In this document: positions 6,992-12,379 of the stretch, one piece after another
Layout: the number at the start of each line of letters is the position of its first letter
Numbering within the stretch: position 1 is the stretch's first letter
DNA from: Candidatus Limnocylindria bacterium
Lineage (GTDB): Bacteria > Chloroflexota > Limnocylindria > QHBO01
Reading direction: 5' to 3'
DNA length: 12,379 bases
Assembly: GCA_030146365.1 (NCBI GenBank)
Contig: JASLBU010000054.1
Span: 1-12,379, forward strand
Position numbers and translations under genes: made by a program
Notes under the pieces: generated by a model
The model's input: the letters and a program-made list of their open reading frames with translations, nothing else
Database searches by the model: none
Told to the model about the DNA's origin: nothing

Positions 6992-8224
6992 GTGAGCGGC
7001 TGGACCCTGATCGGCGCCCTGATGATCCTCGTCGGTGGCGCCCTCGGCGCCCCGGGACTCGTCCTGGTCGGCGGCCTGACGCTGCTCAGCCGCTGGCTGA
7101 CGACGATCTGGTCGCGCTACGGCCTCTCCAACATCGCCTTCGACCGCCGGCTGAGCAGCGAGCGCGCGGTCTGGGGCGACGAGGTGGCCCTCGATGTCGA
7201 GGTCTGGAACCAGAAGGTCCTCCCCGTGCCGCTCCTCGTGGTCGACGATCACGTGACCGACACGCTGCGAGTGGTCGGGCGCCCGCTGGGCGCGAGCGAC
7301 CGCCCGGGACAGGGCACGCTGCAGAACGCGTGGTCGCTGCTGTGGTACGAGCGCGTCATCCGACACCTCAGGATCGATGCGCGGCGGCGCGGCGTCTTCA
7401 CCTTCGGACCGGTGCGGGTCAGCGTCTCCGACCTGTTCGAGCGCGGAACGAACAGCGAGGAGCGAGAGATGCCCGCGCGGCTGGTCGTTCGTCCCCGCAC
7501 GGTGCCGGTGCGGAGCCTTCAGCCTGCTCGTGCGCCGCTGGGCACGAGCCGATCGCACGCCAGCCTGTTCACCGACCCTGCCCGCTTCGCCGGCGTGCGC
7601 CCGTACCAGCCGGGGGATTCGATGCGGCGCCTCCACTGGCGCGCCACCGGGCGCATCGGGCAGGCGGTCAGCCGTCGATACGAGCCGGTCAACGAACGGA
7701 ACGTGCTGCTCGCGGTCGACCTGCAGACCGTCCCCGGCCCGCACTGGCTCATGCTGTTCGACGACGAGCAGGTCGAGGCGCTGTGCGTGGGCGCCGCGTC
7801 GCTGGCGCGCCGCCTGCTGCGCGAGGGGTCGGCGTGCGGGCTGCTCGTCGGGACGCAGCTGGCCGGAGGTGGCCGCTGGGCGTTCCTGCCGCCGTCTGCC
7901 TCGCCCGGGCAGCTCGGGCGTATCGAGGATGTGCTCGCCCGCGTCCAGCCGATCGTGTCCCTGCCGTTCGAGAAGCTGCTCGCCGCGGTGCCCCGCCGCC
8001 TTCCGCCCGGTGGCACGCTGCTCGTCATGAGCGCGCGCGAGCCGTCCTCGATCCTGGAGCCGATGCGCCGGCTTATGCGCTCCGGCTACGCCGTTCGCCA
8101 CATCTCGTTCGGATACCAGCGCGCGGCCAACCGGCGGCACGCCGGGTCCGCCGGCTTCGACGCGTGGGCCGCTGACCTCCAGCCGTCGTGGAGGGAGGCA
8201 GATGCGCTCGTTCTCACCACCTGA
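6992..8224 (+). CDS. DUF58 domain protein, MoxR partner
   Basis: A 410-residue protein anchored by an N-terminal hydrophobic hairpin (residues about 5-34), followed by a beta-rich region and the DUF58 signature RPYQPGDSMRRLHWRATGR (203-221), here intact. Beyond it lies a vWA-like segment beginning LLAVDLQTV (239-247), in which the MIDAS DxSxS pattern is not kept (DLQTV), so metal binding there is doubtful. DUF58 proteins pair with MoxR ATPases in nearly all bacteria, and several are linked to cell-envelope or stress functions; the exact role is not settled. The GTG start at 6992 is supported by GGAGG at 6982-6986, 5 bases upstream. The end overlaps the next gene by 23 bases, so the two are probably translated together. 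Confidence 0.94.
   Translation: MSGWTLIGALMILVGGALGAPGLVLVGGLTLLSRWLTTIWSRYGLSNIAFDRRLSSERAVWGDEVALDVEVWNQKVLPVPLLVVDDHVTDTLRVVGRPLGASDRPGQGTLQNAWSLLWYERVIRHLRIDARRRGVFTFGPVRVSVSDLFERGTNSEEREMPARLVVRPRTVPVRSLQPARAPLGTSRSHASLFTDPARFAGVRPYQPGDSMRRLHWRATGRIGQAVSRRYEPVNERNVLLAVDLQTVPGPHWLMLFDDEQVEALCVGAASLARRLLREGSACGLLVGTQLAGGGRWAFLPPSASPGQLGRIEDVLARVQPIVSLPFEKLLAAVPRRLPPGGTLLVMSAREPSSILEPMRRLMRSGYAVRHISFGYQRAANRRHAGSAGFDAWAADLQPSWREADALVLTT
8190..8195 (+). promoter_or_regulatory. Shine-Dalgarno site for the DUF4129 gene, inside DUF58
   Basis: GGAGGG ends 6 bases before the ATG at 8202 and lies within the last codons of the DUF58 gene. It supports a start that overlaps the upstream gene by 23 bases. 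Confidence 0.65.
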
Positions 8225-9542
8225 GCGGGTGCTCGGCTGGCTGCTCCCGGTCCTCGCCATCCTGGCGGAGGGGGCACTGCTGTGCGTCGCGTACATCGCG
8301 ATCGAGATCGTCGTCGCCAATCGGCTGCCGCTGCTCGGCACGCTCGAGCTTGCCGCCGCGGCCGGGCTGACCGCCATCGCGACTCGCCGACGCTGGATCG
8401 ACCCCGACGAGCGACCCACCGGCTTCCTCCTGCTCCTTGCGGCGCTCGGCCTCACCGGCTGGCTGTGGAGCGCAGGGGCCCGTGATCTCCTGCTGGCCGG
8501 CGACCTCGTCGGCGCGGTCGCGCGCCACCCGGGCGGCTGGCTGATGGTGGTTGCCGGCATGCGCGGGGTCGGTCGCGCCTTCGAGGTGGACGATCGGGCG
8601 CTCACGCGCCTCGTCCTCGGAGGCATCCCCGCGCTCGCGATCCCCTGGGCGCTGGGTCAGCTCGCCGCCCCGGTTGGCCTGCGGCCGGCGTTTACCGATG
8701 CGGCCTTCGTCGCCAGCCTCACGTTCGTCACCGCAGGCTTCATCGCCGCGGGCCTGGCGCGCCTCGGCGAGATCGGACGCGAGACCGGCATCGACTGGAC
8801 CCGGGACCGCTCGTGGATGGGCACGGTGTTCGGCGTCCTCGTCGTCGTCCTGGCGATCGGCATCCCGGCCTCGATGCTGCTGGGCCTGCCGGGCAGCTCC
8901 GTCGCGCGCGGCATCCTCGACCCGCTGCTGACGGTCATCGGCTACCTGTTCATCGGCTTCGCGGTCGTGGCTGCGCTCGTTGCGGCGATCCTGGCGTCTG
9001 CATTGCGCTCGATCGGGATCCGGCTGCCGGCGCCCATGACGCCCGAGGAGATCGCCCGTCTGGGCGACGTCCCGGAGTACACGTTCGACCAGCTCCGCGA
9101 CGGGCTGACCGGGTTGATGGTGCTGTGGATCGTGCTCATCGTCGTCCTGTTCGTCCTCCTTCGCATCTGGCTGCGGCGCCGCAAGGGCCGCACCACCCGA
9201 ACGGCGGACGAGGAACGGTCGATCCAGCTGCCCGGGCGACGTCCGCCGGCACCGGTGCCGGTCACGGCCGGCGCGGCGGCCCGGCGCCGGGTCCCCGTGA
9301 CCGATGCCGTGACCGCCTACCTGGGAGCGCTCGACGACATCGAGCGCTGGCGACCGGGCGACGCGCGGGCGGAGTTCGAGACGCCGCGAGCCCACGCGGC
9401 GCGCGCCGCGATGGGCGTGGAGCTCGACGCCCTGCAGGCGGACTATTCGCTCGCCCGGTACGGCAATCGCCGGCTGACCGTGGCAGAGGATCGGCGCGCG
9501 ATCGGCCGCTGGGAGCGGCTGCGCCGGCGCCTCCAGGCCTAG
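8202..9542 (+). CDS. Multi-pass membrane protein with C-terminal DUF4129 domain (TgpA-like, no transglutaminase)
   Basis: A 446-residue membrane protein. About seven or eight hydrophobic segments occupy residues 11-268, followed by a short polar stretch (about 269-301), a last helix (about 302-324), a very basic stop-transfer run (RIWLRRRKGR), a Pro/Ala-rich linker and the DUF4129 domain (about 366-443). The domain is marked by VTDAVTAYLGALDDI, FETPRAHAA (392-400) and the closing LARYGNRRLT (418-427). In TgpA-type proteins of this gene neighbourhood an extracytoplasmic transglutaminase-like domain of well over 100 residues sits before the last helix; here only about 33 residues are there and no Cys-His-Asp triad is visible. 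The product is thus the membrane and DUF4129 portion alone, probably working with MoxR and DUF58 at the envelope. Biochemical role unknown. Its TAG stop is 9 bases before the FAH start. Confidence 0.88.
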   Translation: MRSFSPPERVLGWLLPVLAILAEGALLCVAYIAIEIVVANRLPLLGTLELAAAAGLTAIATRRRWIDPDERPTGFLLLLAALGLTGWLWSAGARDLLLAGDLVGAVARHPGGWLMVVAGMRGVGRAFEVDDRALTRLVLGGIPALAIPWALGQLAAPVGLRPAFTDAAFVASLTFVTAGFIAAGLARLGEIGRETGIDWTRDRSWMGTVFGVLVVVLAIGIPASMLLGLPGSSVARGILDPLLTVIGYLFIGFAVVAALVAAILASALRSIGIRLPAPMTPEEIARLGDVPEYTFDQLRDGLTGLMVLWIVLIVVLFVLLRIWLRRRKGRTTRTADEERSIQLPGRRPPAPVPVTAGAAARRRVPVTDAVTAYLGALDDIERWRPGDARAEFETPRAHAARAAMGVELDALQADYSLARYGNRRLTVAEDRRAIGRWERLRRRLQA

Positions 9543-9545
9543 ACT
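9540..9545 (+). promoter_or_regulatory. Candidate -10 box for the FAH gene, overlapping the DUF4129 stop
   Basis: TAGACT fits TANNNT and is followed by 6 bases and the GTG start at 9552, the spacing of a leaderless promoter. Its first three bases are the stop codon of the DUF4129 gene. If active, it would let the FAH-DinB pair be transcribed apart from the MoxR module. No clear -35 box is seen. Confidence 0.35.
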
Positions 9546-9551
9546 GGGCCG

Positions 9552-10544
9552 GTGAAGATCGCCCATGTCCGCGAACGGACCGCTCCAGCAGGGACGCCGT
9601 GGCGACTCTGCGCCGCGCTGGATCCAGACGGCACTACGTGGCTCGACCTCGAGGCGGCCCGTCGCGCCATGGTGTCGAAGCAGCCTGCACGGGAGCACAA
9701 CAGCGCCCTCTTCAGGCAGCCGGTCACGACCCTCGACGCGCACCTCGGCCGCGGCCTTCGTGTCGAGGCGCTGGTGGACCTGCTCGAGGCGGACGCCGGC
9801 GATCCCATCCCTGCGGCATCGGTCCGCTTCGGGCCGCCGGTGCTCGCGCCGCCGACCTTCCGCGACTTCTACGCCTTCGAGCAGCACGTCGGCACGATGT
9901 GGAAGCGGCGTCAGATGGAGATTCCCGAGGCGTGGTACCGCCTCCCGATCTTCTACTTCAGCAACGTCTCGGAGATCCGGGGCCCGGACGAGCCGGTGTG
10001 GGCGCCGCGCGGCTCGACGGAGCTCGACTACGAGCTCGAGGTCGCCGGGCTGGTCGACACGCCGGTCCGTGACCTGGACGCGGCGCACGGCGAGGAGGCG
10101 ATCGGCGGCTACATGATCCTGAACGACTGGTCGGCCCGTGACCTGCAGCGAGAGGAGACGACCGTGCGACTGGGACCCGCGAAGGGCAAGGACTTCGCAA
10201 GCTCCGTCGGGCCGTGGCTCGTCACCCCGGACGAGCTGGCGGACGCGCGCCGCGACAAGGGGTACGAGCTGACGATGACGGCCAGCGTCAACGGGGAGGA
10301 GCTCTCGCGGGGGTCGTGGGCCAGCGCACACTTCAGCTTCGGCGAGATGGTGGAGCGTGCCTCCGCGGATGTGCGGCTGCGGCCGGGCGACCTCCTGGGA
10401 TCTGGGACGGTCGGCACCGGCTGCCTGCTCGAAATCCGGGAGGAGCGCCTCGGGCGCTACCTCGAGCCGGGCGACACAGTGACGCTGGCCATCGAGCGGC
10501 TGGGCCGGCTGAGCGCGCCGGTCGTGGACCGTCCGGCCCGATGA
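9552..10544 (+). CDS. Fumarylacetoacetate hydrolase (FAH) family protein
   Basis: A 330-residue cytoplasmic enzyme with an N-terminal region (1-95) and an FAH catalytic domain. Members cleave or hydrate 2-keto acids such as fumarylacetoacetate, fumarylpyruvate or 2-oxo-hept-3-ene-dioate in aromatic ring breakdown. Key residues line up with mammalian FAH as I recall it: Asp105 and His112 in DFYAFEQH (105-112), metal ligands Glu161 and Glu163 in YELEV (160-164), Asp192 in ILNDWSARD (189-197) and Lys213 in LGPAKGKDF (207-215). The presence of both the His and the Lys favours C-C bond hydrolysis over simple decarboxylation. The GTG at 9552 begins MKIAHVRE and has no ribosome site but a TANNNT box 6 bases upstream. 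The stop overlaps the DinB gene by ATGA, implying coupled translation. Specific substrate uncertain. Confidence 0.92.
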   Translation: MKIAHVRERTAPAGTPWRLCAALDPDGTTWLDLEAARRAMVSKQPAREHNSALFRQPVTTLDAHLGRGLRVEALVDLLEADAGDPIPAASVRFGPPVLAPPTFRDFYAFEQHVGTMWKRRQMEIPEAWYRLPIFYFSNVSEIRGPDEPVWAPRGSTELDYELEVAGLVDTPVRDLDAAHGEEAIGGYMILNDWSARDLQREETTVRLGPAKGKDFASSVGPWLVTPDELADARRDKGYELTMTASVNGEELSRGSWASAHFSFGEMVERASADVRLRPGDLLGSGTVGTGCLLEIREERLGRYLEPGDTVTLAIERLGRLSAPVVDRPAR

Positions 10545-11026
10545 GCGCGTCCGTGGATGCACTGATCGAGCGTCTGACCGTGGTGGAGCGGCGGCTGAGC
10601 GAGCATGCGGCGGCGCCCCGGCCCTCCGGCCTGACCGAGCCCGACCCCGGCGGTGACGAGCGCTGGGAGGCCGGCCAGGTGTGGGCGCACGTGGCCGAGT
10701 TCCCGGCGTACTGGCTCGCCCAGGCTCGCCGCGTGACGGACCAGGTGACGAACTCGCCGGTCCCCTTCGGCCGCGTCAAGACCGATGCCGGTCGACTCGA
10801 GGCGATCGAGCGGGAACGCCATACCGATCCTGCCGCGCTGCTGGAGCGCGTCCGCGCCTCACTGGCGGAGGTGATCGACACCGTCCGAGGGTGGGACTCG
10901 GAGGCCTGGCGGCTCCGCGGGGCGCACCCGACCCGTGGCGAGATGACGGTCGAGCGGATCGTGGAGCGCTTCATCGTCGAGCACCTCGAGGAACACGCCG
11001 ACCAGCTCGACGCCCTCGCGCGCTGA
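10541..11026 (+). CDS. DinB superfamily (DinB/YfiT-like) four-helix protein
   Basis: A 161-residue protein of the usual DinB length. The fold's metal-binding histidines are visible: His50 in WAHVAEF (48-54), and the pair His148 and His152 in VEHLEEH (146-152) on the last helix. Alternating charged and hydrophobic stretches fit four long helices. DinB-fold proteins include stress-induced proteins, bacillithiol transferases and mycothiol-dependent maleylpyruvate isomerase. The ATG at 10541 overlaps the stop of the FAH gene as ATGA; with no ribosome site of its own it is likely translated by termination-reinitiation. That coupling suggests work on the same metabolite, for example a thiol-dependent isomerase feeding the hydrolase, but this is an inference. 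It ends 3 bases from the convergent membrane-protein gene. Confidence 0.82.
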   Translation: MSASVDALIERLTVVERRLSEHAAAPRPSGLTEPDPGGDERWEAGQVWAHVAEFPAYWLAQARRVTDQVTNSPVPFGRVKTDAGRLEAIERERHTDPAALLERVRASLAEVIDTVRGWDSEAWRLRGAHPTRGEMTVERIVERFIVEHLEEHADQLDALAR

Positions 11027-11029
11027 GCC

Positions 11030-11458
11030 TCACGCGGTGGCCGGCTTCGGCCCCCGAACGAGGCCGATGCCGGTCGTCAGCACGGCCGCGATCAGGAAGA
11101 GGCCGCCGAGTGGCACGAGCGCGATGAGCGCGTTCGGCTCGGTCGCGTCCGGCATCAGGACCGACAGGAAGAACCCAGCCGGCATGAGGATCGCGGCCAC
11201 CGGAGCGCCATGCCTCGCCAGCCACAGCCACGGGCCACGGAGCCCGGTCTCGTCGACGTAACGCAGCAGCACCAGCGCGATGATCAGCATGATGCCGGCG
11301 TGCGCATGTCCGGCGCGCCAAAGATCCTGGCGGACCGGATTGTCGAGGTAGCCGCCGATCTGGCCGACGATCATGGTCAGCAGGCTGGCACCGCCGAAGG
11401 CAACGGCGGGAACGAGGATGAGAATGATGCCGGCGAGCCGGCGGGATTCGGGGGCCAT
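11030..11458 (-). CDS. Small four-helix membrane protein with GHAHAG motif, function unknown
   Basis: A 142-residue protein made almost entirely of four hydrophobic segments (about residues 8-33, 49-68, 80-103 and 109-134). Helix 2 begins with RAGHAHAG (48-55), and His83 opens helix 3, so three histidines may lie near the same membrane face; heme or metal binding is possible but unproven. I do not recognise a named family with confidence. The frame is open to 11509, but ATG at 11458 is chosen: it has AGGAG at 11469-11473, 10 bases upstream, and the hydrophobic part begins directly after a short MAPESRR head. The gene is divergent from the MerR regulator and is its likely target. It ends 3 bases from the DinB gene on the other strand. 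Confidence 0.75.
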   Translation of the reverse strand: MAPESRRLAGIILILVPAVAFGGASLLTMIVGQIGGYLDNPVRQDLWRAGHAHAGIMLIIALVLLRYVDETGLRGPWLWLARHGAPVAAILMPAGFFLSVLMPDATEPNALIALVPLGGLFLIAAVLTTGIGLVRGPKPATA

Positions 11459-11477
11459 CGGTGGAAGACTCCTATGG

Positions 11478-11509
11478 ATACTACGTCTATCTATTGCAGA
11501 TAGTGCCAC
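11478..11509 (-). promoter_or_regulatory. Candidate MerR-type promoter of the membrane-protein gene
   Basis: On the minus strand a -35-like GTGGCA (11509-11504, 4/6 to TTGACA) and a -10-like TAGTAT (11483-11478, 4/6 to TATAAT) are separated by 20 bases, longer than the usual 17. The dyad CTATCT-N5-AGATAG (11487-11503) fills the spacer. An overlong spacer holding a dyad is what MerR activators bind and untwist. A caveat is that the predicted transcript would begin very close to the AGGAG at 11469-11473. Confidence 0.45.
11487..11503. repeat. Perfect inverted repeat, likely MerR operator
   Basis: CTATCT and AGATAG are perfect 6-base arms around the 5-base centre ATTGC. The site stands out as AT-rich in a very GC-rich window and lies in the 76-base gap between the divergent MerR and membrane-protein genes. 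It also overlaps a possible -35 (TTGCAG, 11494-11499) that is 17 bases from TAGGCT (11517-11522) ahead of the regulator gene, so the same site could serve autoregulation. Confidence 0.55.
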
Positions 11510-11534
11510 TACCCGTTAGGCTGTGTCAAGACCC

Positions 11535-12194
11535 ATGCGCATCTCCGATCTGAGCCGCTCCAGCGGCATCTCCATCCCCACCATCAAGTTCTACCTGCGC
11601 GAGGGGCTCCTCGAGCCCGGTCAGCGGACCGCCCCGAACCAGGCCACCTATGACGAGAGGCACCTCCGCCGGCTTCGGCTGATCCGCGTGCTGCAGGACG
11701 TCGGAGGGCTGAGCCTTGCGGCCGTCCGGGACGTCCTCGACGCCCTGGCCGTCAGCGATGCGCCCCTCCACGAGACGCTTGCCGCGGCGCACACCGCGCT
11801 GCGGCACGACCCGCCGAGCAGCGATCCCGCGCTGTGGGCCGCCCGCGACGAGACCGATGCGTGGCTGGCCGCGCGCGGATGGGAGCTCGCGCCCGATTCA
11901 CCCGGGCGCGACGGCCTCGCCGCCACGCTCCTGGCGCTCCGCGAGCTGGGATGGCCGGTCGCTCCGGACGTCTTCGAGCGCTACGCGCGCCACGCCGATG
12001 CGTTGGCGGCGGACGAGATCGCCTACGTGGCGGAATCGGAGGACCGGGTGGCGGCTGTCGAGGCCACGGTCATCGGGACGGTGGTCTTCGAGCGCGCCCT
12101 CGTGGCGCTGCGCCGGCTCGCGCAGGAGCACCACTCCCGGCGTCAGTTCGGCGGCGGCAGCGGTGGCCGGGGCGAGGCGCCAGCGCCTCCCTGA
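11535..12194 (+). CDS. MerR family transcriptional regulator
   Basis: A 219-residue DNA-binding regulator. The N-terminal winged helix-turn-helix is clear: MRISDLSRSSGISIPTIKFY (residues 1-20), LREGLLEPG (21-29), then Asn35-Tyr39 and the RHLRRLRLIRVLQDVGGLSL (42-61) second helical pair. The dimer helix follows at about 62-90, and the C-terminal effector part (about 95-200) is helical and not recognised. There is no cysteine in the protein, which rules out thiolate sensing of mercury, copper or zinc and a cysteine-based redox switch; an organic ligand is more likely. The tail is Gly/Ser/Pro-rich. ATG at 11535 starts exactly at the conserved HTH; GTG at 11523 would add four residues. Neither has a good ribosome site. 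It is divergent from the GHAHAG membrane protein and converges on a VOC gene 20 bases away. Confidence 0.92.
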   Translation: MRISDLSRSSGISIPTIKFYLREGLLEPGQRTAPNQATYDERHLRRLRLIRVLQDVGGLSLAAVRDVLDALAVSDAPLHETLAAAHTALRHDPPSSDPALWAARDETDAWLAARGWELAPDSPGRDGLAATLLALRELGWPVAPDVFERYARHADALAADEIAYVAESEDRVAAVEATVIGTVVFERALVALRRLAQEHHSRRQFGGGSGGRGEAPAPP

Positions 12195-12214
12195 TCCGGC
12201 GGCGCGCGGGTGGG

Positions 12215-12379
12215 CTACTGGGCAGGGGTGCCGGCTCCCCATCGGCGCAGCTCGGCGTCGAGATCCAGCGCCATCACGGTCGCCTGGTCTGCGAACTGGC
12301 CCCACGCATCGCGCGGCACCTCCCACATGACCTCGAACTCGTTGCCGTCGGGGTCGCGTCCGTACAGCGACTTGCTCAC
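12215..12379 (-). CDS. VOC superfamily (glyoxalase/dioxygenase-fold) protein, C-terminal end only
   Basis: An open frame enters from the right edge in phase and runs 54 codons to TAG (12217-12215). Its first visible residues read SLYGRDPDGNEFEVMWEV, the hallmark closing strand of VOC proteins, where the Glu in NEFEV-type motifs is normally a metal ligand. The family covers glyoxalase I, extradiol ring-cleaving dioxygenases and resistance proteins; which one this is cannot be decided from the tail. The remaining residues (WGQFADQATVMALDLDAELRR region) form a short helical extension. The N-terminal two thirds or more lie outside the window, so no start is given. Confidence 0.75.
   Translation of the reverse strand: MSKSLYGRDPDGNEFEVMWEVPRDAWGQFADQATVMALDLDAELRRWGAGTPAQ

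Noticed and set aside
6788..8626. A 612-codon open frame on the minus strand across MoxR, DUF58 and DUF4129
   Set aside because: Low-complexity Arg/Ser/Pro/Ala composition, crosses three gene boundaries on the other strand, and has no family motif.
8214..10562. A 782-codon open frame on the minus strand
   Set aside because: It lies opposite two well-supported genes (DUF4129 and FAH), its translation is Arg/Ala/Asp/His-rich without any recognisable motif, and long stop-free antisense frames are expected in DNA of this GC content.
1..12379. Possible new defence system, mobile element, CRISPR array or RNA gene
   Set aside because: No repeat-spacer array, terminal inverted repeats, transposase, integrase, nuclease or tRNA cloverleaf was seen; the genes are all metabolic, envelope or regulatory families with uniform GC.

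Overview
This 12.4-kb window is GC-rich (roughly 70% by eye) and densely coded. It holds twelve genes, two of them cut by the window edges, with no intergenic gap longer than 76 bases. I see no rRNA, tRNA, CRISPR array, insertion sequence, integrase or phage gene. High GC, frequent GTG starts, several starts with no Shine-Dalgarno sequence but a TANNNT-like -10 box only 6-9 bases upstream (leaderless style), and the mix of families suggest a free-living high-GC bacterium. Chloroflexota (for example soil or freshwater Limnocylindria-like lineages) or Actinomycetota fit best; this assignment is an inference from style only.

Layout. (1) 1-1345, plus strand: the C-terminal part of a PLP-dependent threonine/serine dehydratase-like enzyme, overlapped by a RimJ/RimL-type GNAT acetyltransferase. 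(2) 1342-5942, minus strand, read right to left: an acetylpolyamine amidohydrolase/HDAC-like deacetylase, an MFS drug:H+ antiporter-like permease, a class I SAM methyltransferase and a secreted or membrane-anchored S41 (CtpA-type) protease. (3) 6008-11026, plus strand, diverging from the deacetylase: MoxR AAA+ ATPase, DUF58 protein, multi-pass DUF4129 membrane protein, fumarylacetoacetate hydrolase (FAH) family enzyme and DinB-fold protein, tightly packed or overlapping. (4) 11030-12194: a four-helix membrane protein with a GHAHAG motif (minus) divergent from a cysteine-free MerR regulator (plus). (5) 12215-12379: the last 54 codons of a VOC (glyoxalase/dioxygenase-fold) gene on the minus strand.

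How the genes may work together. MoxR-DUF58-DUF4129 is the conserved core of the cell-envelope MoxR/TgpA module, but here the transglutaminase domain is absent. FAH and DinB overlap by ATGA. Since mycothiol-dependent maleylpyruvate isomerases have a DinB fold and act just before FAH-family hydrolases in gentisate-type aromatic catabolism, a thiol-dependent isomerase/hydrolase pair is a reasonable hypothesis. The deacetylase, permease and methyltransferase may form a small-molecule (acetylpolyamine-like) processing and export operon. The MerR/membrane-protein pair shares a 76-base control region whose dyad fills a promoter spacer of about 20 bases, the classic MerR geometry.

The most notable non-coding signals are an exact 9-base inverted repeat facing both divergent starts at 5948-5999, and the MerR-type dyad at 11487-11503. 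I found no clear evidence of a wholly new system; the best candidates are the transglutaminase-less MoxR module, the FAH-DinB pair and the GHAHAG/MerR pair.
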